A stretch of DNA of 64,000 nucleotides from Cohnella mopanensis (GCF_022352055.1 NZ_JAKRWM010000022.1:1-64000); one strand, 5' to 3'. Positions 16,103-25,262 are shown, numbered from the stretch's first letter. The notes: generated by a model from the sequence alone, not told the origin. Numbers and translations are program-made.

Positions 16103-17008
16103 ATGCAGCTGGATCAACTAACGTTCGTCGTGGAAATCGCCAAAACAGGTTCATTGACCGCAGCCGCGAACAACATGCATGTTACGCTCTCCGCCGTCAG
16201 CCAATCCCTCTCGAATCTCGAAGCGGAACTTGGCATCCCTCTATTCGTCCGCTCGCGCCTTGGAGCGACGCCGACCGCGGAAGGACAAGAACTCATTAAA
16301 AAAGCCTTCGAAATCGTAAATAAAACAAAAGAACTGAAGGAGCTTGCCGCCAGCTATTCCACTACGCAGACGGGAGAGCTTCGACTCGCCGCCTTTCCCG
16401 GCCCTTTACTGCTCGCCATGGATGCCATCATCGACTTCAAGCAGGCATATCCATATATTCGCTTGGAAATTCACGAGAAAAGCATTACCCAGATCATTGA
16501 AGATGTTCGCCATGGAAATACCGATCTGGGCCTTATCATCATGTTCGAGCCTATGCAGCATAAAGTATCCGGGTTAAGCTACGGTCGCTTGATGGAAGGC
16601 AGAATGGTCGTTGCCGTCAATCGGGATAGTCCGCTTGCGCTAAGGAAATCGGTTACGTTGGAGGAATTAAGGCACGAACCGCTCGTTCTGTACGACGACG
16701 AGCAGTTGAAATGGTTTATGGAGCGCTATCAATCGATTTTCGATCCGGCTAACTTGTTATTTTACACAAATAATACCGCAGCCATTAACAAGGCTGTCAA
16801 AGACGGCATGGCTTCCACCATAGGACTTCATTTTTCGTTCCTTAACGAGCCGTCGATCCAGAACAGGGAAATCGTCACCGTTCAATTAGATATTCCCGAT
16901 AGGCTTCCGGTATATTTGGCATGGGTTCGTGCGGAGGGCAAACATTTCCCTAAAGCATCTGAATTGTTTATCCAGAAATTAAAGCATCGCTTAGAACAAT
17001 ACGACTAA
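16103..17008 (+). CDS. LysR family transcriptional regulator
   Basis: A 301-residue LysR-type regulator of typical length. The N-terminal winged helix-turn-helix reads FVVEIAKTGSLTAAANNMHV, then SAVSQSLSNLEAELGIPLF. The effector-binding periplasmic-binding-protein-like domain starts at about residue 90 (GELRLAAFPGPLL). It is divergent from the SDR oxidoreductase with a 153-bp shared upstream region, the classical LysR arrangement, so it probably controls that gene. Confidence 0.93.
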   Translation: MQLDQLTFVVEIAKTGSLTAAANNMHVTLSAVSQSLSNLEAELGIPLFVRSRLGATPTAEGQELIKKAFEIVNKTKELKELAASYSTTQTGELRLAAFPGPLLLAMDAIIDFKQAYPYIRLEIHEKSITQIIEDVRHGNTDLGLIIMFEPMQHKVSGLSYGRLMEGRMVVAVNRDSPLALRKSVTLEELRHEPLVLYDDEQLKWFMERYQSIFDPANLLFYTNNTAAINKAVKDGMASTIGLHFSFLNEPSIQNREIVTVQLDIPDRLPVYLAWVRAEGKHFPKASELFIQKLKHRLEQYD

Positions 17009-17015
17009 CACAAAA

Positions 17016-17049
17016 ACGCAACGGCTGCCGATCGCGGCAATCGTTGCGT
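17016..17049. terminator. Terminator between LysR gene and DUF523 pseudogene
   Basis: Outer arms ACGCAACG and CGTTGCGT (8 bp) with an inner GCTGCCG/CGGCAAT extension form a nested hairpin just after the LysR stop. It lies between convergent genes. Confidence 0.7.
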
Positions 17050-17064
17050 CATTCATATCTCGTT

Positions 17065-17523
17065 TTACAGCCGATCCAGCTCCCGCTCGATTTCGTCCAA
17101 TTGGTCCTCTCCGAATACCTTGATGCCATGCTTGCGCAATAGCTCGGCCGTCGTCCCTTCCCCGGGCACTTTCCTATCCGTGAACGTCCCGTCGTAGATG
17201 AACAAGCTGCCGCAGGACGGACTGTCTTGCTTCAGAATGGCGACCTCTACCCGATGCTCTAGCGCTAATTTCAATGTCGCTTGAGCCCCTATCTCGAACG
17301 GTTACGTTACATCGATGCCCGTTCCGGTGACGACGCGGTTCCCTTGCCTCTGCGCATCCGGTCGGGGAGTGGGCAACCCTCCGACTACCTCGGGACAAAT
17401 ATGCACGAATCGCCCTTCCTCGTACCATCTTAGAAAACGCGAGTCGAGACAAGGAACATCCCCGTTGTCGTATCTGACTTTATGCCCTAACAAGCAAGCA
17501 CTGACCAATACTTTCCGAGCCAT
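17065..17523 (-). pseudogene. DUF523 family protein, interrupted by one in-frame stop
   Basis: The frame runs from ATG at 17523 to the stop at 17065, with a single internal TAA at 17302-17304. Upstream of it: VLVSACLLGHKVRYDNGD, CPEVVGGLPTPRPDAQ and GTGIDVT. Downstream in the same frame: IGAQATLKLALEHRV, then QDSPSCGSLFIYDGTF, VPGEGTTAELLRKHGIKVFGE. The parts join into one 152-codon DUF523 protein of normal length. In relatives DVT is followed by glutamate, so GAA to TAA (one base, 17304) is the simplest cause. No frameshift is present. It is either a fresh nonsense mutation, a sequencing error or, less likely, a suppressed stop. Confidence 0.85.
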
Positions 17524-17644
17524 GGCATTCCCCTCCGTTATAGGTCATCTTGAAGAGACTTCTAATAAGGGTATTCTCCATATCCGTTCTAATTCCTTTA
17601 ATTCCCATGTGAATTATATAATTTAAATGCGTCCGTTATCGTTT

Positions 17645-18856
17645 TCAAGACACGACCGTCTCCCTCATCGCTCTACTTTGCATCTGTACCGCCACGAACA
17701 CCACAAGGAACAACACCATAAAACCCGCAGCATAGCGGTACATGACCGCATAGTCGGACACCGCCGAGATCGCTCCTAGAATGAAAGCACCCGCGGCGAC
17801 TCCTAAGTCCGTGGAGTTGTAGAACATGCTATTGGCCATTCCATACTGCGCTTGCGTCGAAGAGCGAAGCATCCATGCTTGCAGCGTCGGTTGAATCGCA
17901 CCGAAACCAAGCCCGTACAGTAAAGCCGATACGATAAGCATAGGCATGGTCGTCGCGAAGGAAAGTACGGTCAAGCTCGCAATCACGCATAGTACGGCAG
18001 GGATTAGAACGGCGGCAGGACCTCTTCTATCGAACAATTTACCGGATATTGGACGGATAACAATAATCGTAATCGCATTGAAAAGGAAGAAGAGACCCAC
18101 CTGCTCCAGATGCATTGATTCCCCGAACAATGCGATAAAGCTCAACAATCCTCCATAAGTTACGGCGAGCAACACATTCAGAAAAGCTGGAAATAATAAT
18201 TTCTTATTAAATGGCGGTTTGGATGGAGATCCTGTATTCGAGACCTCACCGTTCGAAGATCGAAGCTTCTGAGGGCTCGGCGGAATCGCCCGAGACAGCA
18301 GAAGGATAGGGAATGATAACAGAAGCGTTACCGTCCCGATCGTGGCCAGCATCCCGAACCCCGAAGCCTTCATCACATTCAGGCCGATCATCGGTCCAAT
18401 CGACATCGCAAGGCTAGTCGATAAGCCGAAGTAGCCTATCCCTTCCCCCATTCTTCTACTCGGAATGATCTGCGACACCAATGTCGGAACAATCGTGCTG
18501 GCCATCCCGAAGCCGACTCCGTAGCCCACGCGCATTAGCAGCAAAGATCCGATCGAATCTGCCAATACGTATATGCAGGTTATGAATGCGGCAATTCCAA
18601 GACCTATATATAGGAGTACATTGCGATGAACTTTTCTCATTAGCATAGCGGTCAGGAACCGGGTAGCGATCGCAGTTATCGCGAATATGCTCGTTACCAG
18701 GCTGACCATCATGTCGCCGACATGAAACTCATCCTTCACATACGCCGGGAAAGACGCCAGCAGCATCTGCAAATTAAGGAATAACAATAAAGAACTTATC
18801 GTTAACGCGAGAAAGGATTTCGTCCATAGTCTAGGTTGTTGATCTTGTTGCGGCAC
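17645..18856 (-). CDS. MFS transporter (12-helix)
   Basis: A 403-residue major facilitator of the DHA1-like kind with 12 hydrophobic segments. It shows a long central loop after helix 6 (about residues 195-215, Ser/Pro-rich). The motif RVGYGVGFGM and the following PSRRMGEGIGYFGLS are family marks, and KLFDRRGPAAV is the motif A repeat in the second half. It starts at GTG with AGGAG 8 nt ahead, 10 bp after a MarR gene, so the two form an operon. It is probably an efflux pump controlled by that MarR protein; the substrate is unknown. Confidence 0.9.
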   Translation of the reverse strand: MPQQDQQPRLWTKSFLALTISSLLLFLNLQMLLASFPAYVKDEFHVGDMMVSLVTSIFAITAIATRFLTAMLMRKVHRNVLLYIGLGIAAFITCIYVLADSIGSLLLMRVGYGVGFGMASTIVPTLVSQIIPSRRMGEGIGYFGLSTSLAMSIGPMIGLNVMKASGFGMLATIGTVTLLLSFPILLLSRAIPPSPQKLRSSNGEVSNTGSPSKPPFNKKLLFPAFLNVLLAVTYGGLLSFIALFGESMHLEQVGLFFLFNAITIIVIRPISGKLFDRRGPAAVLIPAVLCVIASLTVLSFATTMPMLIVSALLYGLGFGAIQPTLQAWMLRSSTQAQYGMANSMFYNSTDLGVAAGAFILGAISAVSDYAVMYRYAAGFMVLFLVVFVAVQMQSRAMRETVVS

Positions 18857-18866
18857 GGTTAATCTC

Positions 18867-19319
18867 CTACTCTCTTTCTGTAATTTCGTTCACATGGCTG
18901 CCGATTCTAATCATCAGCTTCATCAAGGTTTCGTACTCCTCTACGGAAATACATTTCTTGATCACTTCGTCCACGTGTTTCTCGATCGGAATCGTCTCTT
19001 GAATCAGACTTTTCCCCTTGTCCGTTATATAGACTTTGAAGGAACGACGGTCATTCTCTCCAATCTGTTTGTAGACAAGTCCCTTCTGCTCTAAGTGATC
19101 CAATATTCTCGTTGTCGTCGGCCTGTCTTTGCCCGATCGTTCCGCGATATCCTTCTGGATCTGTCCTTCCCTCATGTCGACTTGATACAGAACTGACCAT
19201 TGTTCCGGAGTAATGTCGTACTCCTTTAATCCGTTCTGGAACAACGACGATAACTTACGATACGTGTTACCCATTAAGAATCCTATCGATCGATTCAGAT
19301 CGTATGGATTTGCCGTCAT
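18867..19319 (-). CDS. MarR family transcriptional regulator
   Basis: A 150-residue MarR-type winged-helix dimer. The DNA-binding core is EQWSVLYQVDMREGQIQKDIAERSGKD, the recognition helix follows (PTTTRILDHLEQKGLV), and the wing tip is IGENDRRSFKVYITDKG. The first gene of a two-gene operon with an MFS exporter. A palindrome upstream (19365-19376) is a probable self-operator, as is standard in this family. Confidence 0.93.
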   Translation of the reverse strand: MTANPYDLNRSIGFLMGNTYRKLSSLFQNGLKEYDITPEQWSVLYQVDMREGQIQKDIAERSGKDRPTTTRILDHLEQKGLVYKQIGENDRRSFKVYITDKGKSLIQETIPIEKHVDEVIKKCISVEEYETLMKLMIRIGSHVNEITERE

Positions 19320-19360
19320 CTCGACTCTCCCCCTATCAAGGCTAATTGATCTTCTCTCAT

Positions 19361-19395
19361 TTAGTTGTTATAACAATTATATTCACTGCAACTAA
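19361..19395. promoter_or_regulatory. Candidate MarR operator
   Basis: A perfect 12-bp palindrome TTGTTATAACAA (19365-19376) overlaps an outer repeat, TTAGTTG at 19361-19367 and CAACTAA at 19389-19395. It sits about 45 bp upstream of the MarR start, where the promoter must be. TTGTTATAACAA-like sites are common MarR targets. Confidence 0.6.
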
Positions 19396-19414
19396 TTTTG
19401 TAAAGACGCGAAAA

Positions 19415-19447
19415 CAAAAAACCATCCCGCATGCCGGTGCGGAATGG
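19415..19447 (-). terminator. Terminator of the VanW/aminotransferase operon
   Basis: On the minus strand the 10-bp stem CCATTCCGCA with TGCGGGATGG (one T-G pair) and a 6-nt loop is followed by six T residues. It begins about 30 bp after the vanW-type stop. Confidence 0.85.
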
Positions 19448-19477
19448 CTGTATAGCTTGCATTTAAGTGCAAATAAG

Positions 19478-20317
19478 TTAGGGTTTCGATAGATAAAAAG
19501 GCTTATATATTTCTTTCTTAACGTAGTTTTTCTTCGTATACGGGAGTTCTCCGATGCCGGCGGAGCGTACCGTTCTCACGACCCAGCCTTTGCGATAAGG
19601 GCGAGGATCGTCGGACGGGTCAATGCTGCTTTCAGCGTCTTCTGGATGCAGTTCCTGAAGAACCTCGGAAGCAACCGAGACGGTATAGGGTAACGGCTTG
19701 GAAGAGACGAGCCGGCAATGGAGCATAAGATCGTTCCTGGAAAACTCGATTTCGATGCGAATATCGGCTCCATGCGTATTCTCGAACTTCAGATCCTTCC
19801 TCCCGTACAAATAAGTCGCATCCAAGCCAAGCCCGATAAACCGTTCCTCTCCCCAAAGGTCGGTGCTGTGATTGTGCTTCTCCAAGATTGCCAGATTAGC
19901 TTGCAAAGCCGCATTGAAGAGCAAAGTGCTAATTAAGCATGCTCCCCCGCCCACGACGTATTCGATCCGCCCCCGAACGAACATCGGCCCTCGGCGGAAG
20001 CCTTGCTCCTCTGTGGTGCCCTTGAAATATCTCCTTAGGGAGAAAACTTCCCCAGGCCGAACGATGACTTGATTGACGAGTTCGCAGCCAAGTCCCATAT
20101 TATGAAATCGGCTATGGTTAACTTCCTGCAAATCTTCGCGCCACTTCATCTGGATGTTGATTTCAGACAAAACGCATTCGTTGTGCGCTGCCGGCTCTTC
20201 CACTTTTCGTATTTTCGAGAACCGGAAATACCACCCTCGCAATACGCTTCGCGCATCATCCAAGAGCAATCTTGCCCTGAGGAACTTAATTAAAGGTTTG
20301 GATCGGACTTCGGACAT
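19478..20317 (-). CDS. VanW family protein
   Basis: A 279-residue protein with the VanW domain: the hallmark GGGACLISTLLFNAAL, HNHS, and GLGLDATYLYGRKDLKFENTHG (about residues 120-195). The usual GGGxCQ is GGGACL here. It has no signal peptide or transmembrane helix. The family was named for a vancomycin-resistance cluster, but function is unknown and members are widespread; no resistance role can be inferred. It follows the aminotransferase gene by 39 bp on the same strand. Confidence 0.88.
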   Translation of the reverse strand: MSEVRSKPLIKFLRARLLLDDARSVLRGWYFRFSKIRKVEEPAAHNECVLSEINIQMKWREDLQEVNHSRFHNMGLGCELVNQVIVRPGEVFSLRRYFKGTTEEQGFRRGPMFVRGRIEYVVGGGACLISTLLFNAALQANLAILEKHNHSTDLWGEERFIGLGLDATYLYGRKDLKFENTHGADIRIEIEFSRNDLMLHCRLVSSKPLPYTVSVASEVLQELHPEDAESSIDPSDDPRPYRKGWVVRTVRSAGIGELPYTKKNYVKKEIYKPFYLSKP

Positions 20318-20356
20318 GGACGAGAAAACCTCCTAAAGAAAATGACGGCCTGATGG

Positions 20357-21517
20357 TTATTGGGAGAAAAAAGTAGCCAAACGATCGATCCCTTCCTTGT
20401 AAGCGTTCGATGAGAAGGAAAGCCTCAGCGAATCGGGCATTCCGAAATCCGAGCCCGGAACGGTCGCCACCCCTGTCGATTGAATGATCCGGGTTGCCAG
20501 TTCTAAACTCGTAACGATGCCTTGACGTTGCATATAAGAGGAGCAATCCAGCGTAATATAGAAACTTCCCTTTGAACGGTTAACGATGACGTCCGATGTG
20601 GACTTGAACCGTTCGACCGTATAATCGCGGCGATCGCGATACAGATTGACGAGCTGATCCACTTCGTCCGGAAGATCTAGCGCAGTAATGGCCCCATGCT
20701 GAACTACGGGATCTAAAGTCAGCATCGTATGATGTTGGACGACCGTCAACGGTTCAATCAACGACTCGGGCACGATGCAGTATCCTACGCGGCGAGCGTA
20801 CATGCGGTATCCTTTGGAGAATGCATTCGTCGTTATGAAGACGGATCGGGTCTTTCCGAGCTGCACGGACGAGATCGATTCGGAGTCGAAGTTCATGTTG
20901 GCGTAGATTTCGTCATGAATGATGGCGGCTTGCCCATTCACGATGGCGTCCATCTCCAGCATCTCGTCACGAGAAACAATATTGCCGAGAGGGTTGCCGG
21001 GGGAATTGATAACGACTACCCGGGTCCGCGGCGTAACATTATCCCGAAAGGACTGCATATCCACCGCCATCGTGTTCGGATCAATGCGGTAATATCGAAT
21101 CTTAGCTCCAGCCAGCAAGGCGGAAAATCGATACAGCGAATAGTACGGTGAGGGGAGCAGAACTTCGTCCTCATGGTTAAGCAACAATTGAAACAAATTG
21201 CGGAAAATAGAGCTTGTACCCGCACCGATGATAAAGCGCCGGGAAGGAATATCGACATCATATCGATCCCGATAATAAGCCGAAAGCTTCTCTCTAAGCT
21301 CCGGCAGTCCCGCCGGGAACACTTGCGAGCTTAATCTGAAATCTCCTAGAGTTTCCTCCATCTTTGCTACGATTCGCGGATGAAGCGGCAGTTCCGACTT
21401 TCCAAGCGTCATCCGAATGACATCCTTGCCATCTCGTTCCAGATCATAAGCAATCTGATCGAGTACGAACATCAAGAAACGCTGTTCGTAGAAATCGATA
21501 TCCGTCCTCAGTTGCAC
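20357..21517 (-). CDS. Pyridoxal-phosphate aminotransferase (class I/II fold)
   Basis: A 386-residue fold-type I aminotransferase. The substrate-site NSPGNPLG is at about residues 170-177, the PLP-anchoring lysine is in NAFSKGYRMYARRVGY (residues about 230-245), and the C-terminal arginine in RLSFS binds the substrate carboxylate. The sequence groups with aspartate/aromatic-type enzymes, but the exact substrate is open. It is operonic with the downstream VanW-family gene (39-bp gap), an unusual pairing. Confidence 0.88.
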   Translation of the reverse strand: MQLRTDIDFYEQRFLMFVLDQIAYDLERDGKDVIRMTLGKSELPLHPRIVAKMEETLGDFRLSSQVFPAGLPELREKLSAYYRDRYDVDIPSRRFIIGAGTSSIFRNLFQLLLNHEDEVLLPSPYYSLYRFSALLAGAKIRYYRIDPNTMAVDMQSFRDNVTPRTRVVVINSPGNPLGNIVSRDEMLEMDAIVNGQAAIIHDEIYANMNFDSESISSVQLGKTRSVFITTNAFSKGYRMYARRVGYCIVPESLIEPLTVVQHHTMLTLDPVVQHGAITALDLPDEVDQLVNLYRDRRDYTVERFKSTSDVIVNRSKGSFYITLDCSSYMQRQGIVTSLELATRIIQSTGVATVPGSDFGMPDSLRLSFSSNAYKEGIDRLATFFSQ

Positions 21518-21615
21518 GCAATGATCCCCCTATGAATAAAATGAGAATTTTTTAATAATTCATATCTATCTAACGTTCCTTATTTACCAAAAGTTACAAA
21601 ATAGGATCGCAAATA

Positions 21616-21651
21616 TAAAAAAAAGCCCCTGGCTTGACGGCAAGCCGGGAC
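21616..21651 (-). terminator. Terminator of the M50 protease gene
   Basis: On the minus strand CCCGGCTTG and CAAGCCAGGGG pair with one bulge around CCGT, then eight T residues follow. It lies 40 bp beyond the stop codon. Confidence 0.85.
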
Positions 21652-21689
21652 TGTATAATGCAGACGGTTATCAAGTTATTATATTTATT

Positions 21690-22358
21690 TTAATCGAAAC
21701 CGCGTTTATAGAAGATCCCTATCGAAATCTTGGAGCACCACAATGAGGCTAACGTGAATACTACCCCCCAGAAAATCGCGGGAATATGCGTAACGTCGCT
21801 TAGGCTTGCCGCATCTCCCGCGGCGCCCGGATCTTGTATCGCGATCGACAAAATAATCAAAGAGCTGATGACGGATTCTACTAGACAGATGAATGCCAAT
21901 AACAAGTAGTACCCCTTAAGCAAACCCGGCCGCTTGAGCAAAATCACGCCGACGGTAACCGCCGCAAAGCCGCCGCACCAAGCCATGCCGTACCCGTTGC
22001 GGACGAACAGCGCAAGTCCTAAACCCGCGACGAGCGCAATGATAATCAAGCCTATTTTTTCTTTTTTGCGATAATGCAGGTAAAACAAAAGCACCGTGAA
22101 TAGAGCGGAGCCGATATAACCAGCCAGCGAGATCGGAACCGACATCCAATGATTGGCATAAGCCGTATACGTTACGCCGCTCTGGTCGGAATAAAGATGA
22201 ATATAGCGTACGTCGCCTGACAGAATCAAAGTGGCGAGCGCATGGAACAATTCATGAATTAATGTATCTACGTTCCGAAAAAATTCGGAAAACGGGATTA
22301 ACCGGGTTAGAAAAGCGGATATCGTTAGAAATATCGCTACCCTTAGCCATGATTTCAT
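21690..22358 (-). CDS. M50B-like integral membrane metalloprotease
   Basis: A 222-residue protein with about six hydrophobic segments. The zinc motif HELFH (residues 35-39) lies at the end of the first helix, as in the peptidase M50B-like family (PF13398). Homologues are often annotated M50 family metallopeptidase; substrates are unknown. It stands alone with its own terminator. It does not match the SpoIVFB or RseP subfamilies, as no PDZ or CBS domain is present. Confidence 0.8.
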   Translation of the reverse strand: MKSWLRVAIFLTISAFLTRLIPFSEFFRNVDTLIHELFHALATLILSGDVRYIHLYSDQSGVTYTAYANHWMSVPISLAGYIGSALFTVLLFYLHYRKKEKIGLIIIALVAGLGLALFVRNGYGMAWCGGFAAVTVGVILLKRPGLLKGYYLLLAFICLVESVISSLIILSIAIQDPGAAGDAASLSDVTHIPAIFWGVVFTLASLWCSKISIGIFYKRGFD

Positions 22359-22451
22359 GTGAAACTCCTCTTTCCGAGATGTTGTCTTCCTTCATTCGAC
22401 ACAATCTGTTAGATTATACCACCCCCGACTCTCGTAAACTAGCATAAACAA

Positions 22452-22493
22452 GAAGACGCCTTAACTGCCGATCGCGGCAGCCAGGGCGTCTTC
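22452..22493. terminator. Hairpin downstream of the lipoprotein gene
   Basis: Outer stem AAGACGCC with GGCGTCTT and inner stem CTGCCG with CGGCAG form a nested hairpin 54 bp after the lipoprotein stop. The tail on the minus strand is TTCTTGTTT, a moderate terminator. It also lies beyond the start region of the M50 gene. Confidence 0.65.
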
Positions 22494-22546
22494 ATCGTCT
22501 CATGCCAAATACGGCACAAGCTTGCTCTGCTTCATTCTCTTACTTC

Positions 22547-23059
22547 TTACTTCGATTCACTTGATTTCTTCTCGATTTTCACAGTTGCACTCGCGTTGTA
22601 AGGCTCAGAATGATCGTTCCCCGCCAAAGTGAGCCTAATCTCGTTATCCCCGTCGTTCAGAAGGGAAGCATCCACCACGAACGGACCATTGGCCATGATC
22701 GGGCCTTTAAGACCGTTGTTCACGTAGAAGTGAATGTGCCCTTCTCCATACTGGTGCGCTTGGCCGTAATGCTCTTGAGAGAAGGTCAAATCCGTGTTAA
22801 CGATCAGGGAATACTGATCCCCGTCTTGCTGAAGCGTCGCTTCGAGTTGATACTGCTTCTGTTCCGACTCGGGCTTAGCGCTTGCCGATGATGACGGACT
22901 TGGGCTGCTGTCCGCCTTTGCAGTCTCGCTAGGCATCGGCATCGAGTGGCCGGACATATCGCTCATCGCGGGCTCCGCTGCCTCATCCCCTTTCGAATCG
23001 CAGCCAAACAGTAGGAGGAGCGCCAATAGTGCAATTCCAATGGTACCCGTTCTCAACAT
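22547..23059 (-). CDS. Secreted lipoprotein, Ig-like fold, unknown
   Basis: A 170-residue lipoprotein. The signal peptide ends in the lipobox LLFGC at about residues 16-20. A Met/His/Ser/Pro-rich linker (MSDMSGHSMPMPS) follows, then a domain of about 90 residues with beta-strand pattern (YSLIVNTDLTFS, GHIHFYVNN, NEIRLTLAGNDH). His and Met density hints at metal binding, perhaps copper, similar to YtkA-type proteins, but I do not recognise it firmly. The start at 23059 has AGAGGG 6 nt ahead; an upstream GTG in frame lacks a site. Confidence 0.75.
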   Translation of the reverse strand: MLRTGTIGIALLALLLLFGCDSKGDEAAEPAMSDMSGHSMPMPSETAKADSSPSPSSSASAKPESEQKQYQLEATLQQDGDQYSLIVNTDLTFSQEHYGQAHQYGEGHIHFYVNNGLKGPIMANGPFVVDASLLNDGDNEIRLTLAGNDHSEPYNASATVKIEKKSSESK

Positions 23060-23189
23060 CGTAGTCCCTCTCTTCTTATCCACTTAAAATAATCTCTCTG
23101 TTACAATAATAGCTAGACATCCTCCGACCTTACATACATCGATGAAAGTATAACGGCCTATTTACTTTGTTCACGAAAGGATTTGGCGA

Positions 23190-23603
23190 ATGATTGATTC
23201 CATCGATCTGACGATCATCGATTTGCTCCGGCAAAACTCTAGAATCCAGTGGAAACAAATCGGAGAACATATTCACATGAGCGGACCTGCGGTGGCCAAC
23301 CGGATTCAGCGCCTGGAGGAATTGGGTATTATAGAAGGCTACACCGTGAAGCTTAACGAGAAGCTGCTAGGCAATCACCATTGCATCTTCATTACGGTAA
23401 TGATGAAGGACTACGCCCATACGAAATTCAAACAATTCATCCAAACGCGGGACGAAGTCAAAGAAGCCCACCGGGTTAGCGGCGAGCCCTGCTTCATTCT
23501 GAAAGTACAGCTTGAGGATCAAGAGCTGCTGGCGCAGCTGTTGGACGAAATTCTCGTGTACGGCCATTACAAGATCAACATCTCCATCGGCCAGGTGAAA
23601 TAG
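23190..23603 (+). CDS. Lrp/AsnC family transcriptional regulator
   Basis: A 137-residue Lrp/AsnC protein. The N-terminal helix-turn-helix is DLTIIDLLRQNSRIQWKQIGEHIHMSGPAV, with NRIQRLEELGIIEGYT as the recognition helix and linker. The C-terminal RAM domain (about 70-137) binds small ligands, often amino acids. It precedes an M20 amidohydrolase gene on the same strand by 97 bp and may regulate it. Confidence 0.92.
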   Translation: MIDSIDLTIIDLLRQNSRIQWKQIGEHIHMSGPAVANRIQRLEELGIIEGYTVKLNEKLLGNHHCIFITVMMKDYAHTKFKQFIQTRDEVKEAHRVSGEPCFILKVQLEDQELLAQLLDEILVYGHYKINISIGQVK

Positions 23604-23699
23604 CGGTTAGCCGTTCAGGCTCCGTTCGGCTTGATTGCGCGTCCGGGAAAAGATACGATAAGGTTGATGCGCAATTCGATACGAAAAGGAGTTCTCTCC

Positions 23700-24866
23700 A
23701 TGAACGACTATAAAGCAACCATACAGAATACCATTCAGGAATACTCCGCCCGATTAATAGAGCTTGCTTCATTTATCGGAGCCCATCCGGAACTGGGACA
23801 TGAAGAAAAACAAGCCTCCGCCTTGCTTGGCGCGGAATTGGAGAAACTGGGATATCAGGTCGAGCGAGGGGTATTAGGCTTAGAAACCGCATTTATCGCG
23901 GAGTATCGCTCCAGCAAGCCCGGACCGATCATCGGGTTGCTCGCGGAATACGATGCCCTTCCGGAAATCGGCCATGCCTGCGGCCATCATCTCATCTGTA
24001 CGATGGCGCTCGGCGCAGCTTCAGGACTTCGGGCGATCGTAGATGACACTGGCGGCACGATCCGAGTGTACGGGACTCCGGCCGAAGAGACGAAAGGCGC
24101 CAAAATCGACATGACCGCCGCCGGACTGTTCGACGATTGCGATATCGCGCTCATGGCTCATCCGTACCACGTGTACGAACGTTCCGGGGCTTCTCTCGCC
24201 ATGGATGCCTTGCAATTCGAATTCCATGGCAAAGCCGCCCATGCCGCGGCCAATCCCGATCTCGGCATTAACGCGCTGGATGCGGTTATTCAATTGTTCA
24301 ATGCCATTAACGCTATGCGGCAGCAAACCCGATCGGACGCCCGAATTCACGGTATCATTTCCAACGGTGGGCAAGCGCCGAATATTATTCCGGACTATGC
24401 GGAAGCCCGGTTTTATGTCCGTTCCGCTACTCGAGCTTACACCGACGAACTCGCACGCAAAGTCACCGCCTGCGCCGAAGCGGCCGGGATCGCGACCGGG
24501 TGTAAGCTAACCGTCAGCAACTACGAGTATTCTTACGATGAGCTTCGTACGAACGAAGCGTTATCGGACGCATTCACGAACAATTTGATTGCTAGCGGAA
24601 TTCCCGAGCAAGACATCCAGCGCGGCCACGACAACGGCTCGCTCGATCTAGGTAACGTATCGCTCCGATGTCCGGTTATCCACCCTTACATCCAAGTCGT
24701 CAAACAACCGTACCAGCTCCACACGGTTGAGTTTAGGGATGCCGCGCAGACTCCCCCTGCATTCGAGGCAATGCTATTCGGGGCGAAGATGCTAGCCTAT
24801 ACCGCCAGCGACGTCTTGACGGATCCTCAATTGTTGCAGCGCATAAAGGCAGAGTTCGCGAGTTGA
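23700..24866 (+). CDS. M20 family amidohydrolase
   Basis: A 388-residue M20 (AbgB/aminoacyl-hydrolase-like) metallopeptidase. Metal ligands are in EYDALPEIGHACGHH, where DALP and GHACGHH are diagnostic, followed by GTPAEETKGAK with the catalytic Glu pair. The dimerisation domain begins near HGKAAHAAANPDLG. Members split amide bonds of N-acyl amino acids or p-aminobenzoyl-glutamate; the substrate here is unknown. The start at 23700 is chosen for AAAAGGAG at 8 nt; the frame is open 23 codons further upstream, without a site. A terminator follows. Confidence 0.92.
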   Translation: MNDYKATIQNTIQEYSARLIELASFIGAHPELGHEEKQASALLGAELEKLGYQVERGVLGLETAFIAEYRSSKPGPIIGLLAEYDALPEIGHACGHHLICTMALGAASGLRAIVDDTGGTIRVYGTPAEETKGAKIDMTAAGLFDDCDIALMAHPYHVYERSGASLAMDALQFEFHGKAAHAAANPDLGINALDAVIQLFNAINAMRQQTRSDARIHGIISNGGQAPNIIPDYAEARFYVRSATRAYTDELARKVTACAEAAGIATGCKLTVSNYEYSYDELRTNEALSDAFTNNLIASGIPEQDIQRGHDNGSLDLGNVSLRCPVIHPYIQVVKQPYQLHTVEFRDAAQTPPAFEAMLFGAKMLAYTASDVLTDPQLLQRIKAEFAS

Positions 24867-24904
24867 ACATGCGAATTGCCATGTGTTAAACGAAGATTTT
24901 CTTG

Positions 24905-24952
24905 AAAAGCGGTTGAGCAGGAGAGTGTTTCTCCTTAGCTCAGCCGCTTTTT
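24905..24952 (+). terminator. Terminator of the M20 amidohydrolase gene
   Basis: The stem AAAAGCGGTTGAGC with GCTCAGCCGCTTTT encloses an inner GGAG/CTCC hairpin and ends in a T run. It starts 38 bp after the stop. Confidence 0.88.
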
Positions 24953-25200
24953 AGCGTTCTTGAGAAATGCGAATAATAGCGAGCCCTATCGAATGACGGA
25001 GAGACTTTGCTTCATTCGCTTAAGTCCATTGAAATGTATCATTTAAAGTTAATTACACACCTAGTTGGATGGAATCGCATTGATTAAAATCGTGTTGATT
25101 GCGGGTACGTCTTACCCGGAATTCATTCATCCGGCATCCTCCCGATCGACTTGCTAAACCTAATCATTTTCCACGAAAGCGAGGTGTGTGCCCCGTTTAA

Positions 25201-25214
25201 TGAAAACGTTTACA
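25201..25214. promoter_or_regulatory. cre site (CcpA) upstream of chitinase
   Basis: TGAAAACGTTTACA matches the B. subtilis cre consensus TGWAARCGYTWNCW at every position. It lies about 50 bp before the chitinase start, at or just downstream of the likely promoter, where CcpA binding normally represses. It implies glucose repression of chitinase. The remaining 396-bp gap between genes holds the previous terminator and nothing else I can identify. Confidence 0.82.
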
Positions 25215-25262
25215 TTATTTAATGGAATTAAGTACGAATAAGTGAGAGGAGCCTGTGACGCG

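Noticed and set aside
17302-17304. Frameshift in the DUF523 gene
   Set aside because: Both halves are in the same frame (start difference divisible by three), so one stop codon explains the break.
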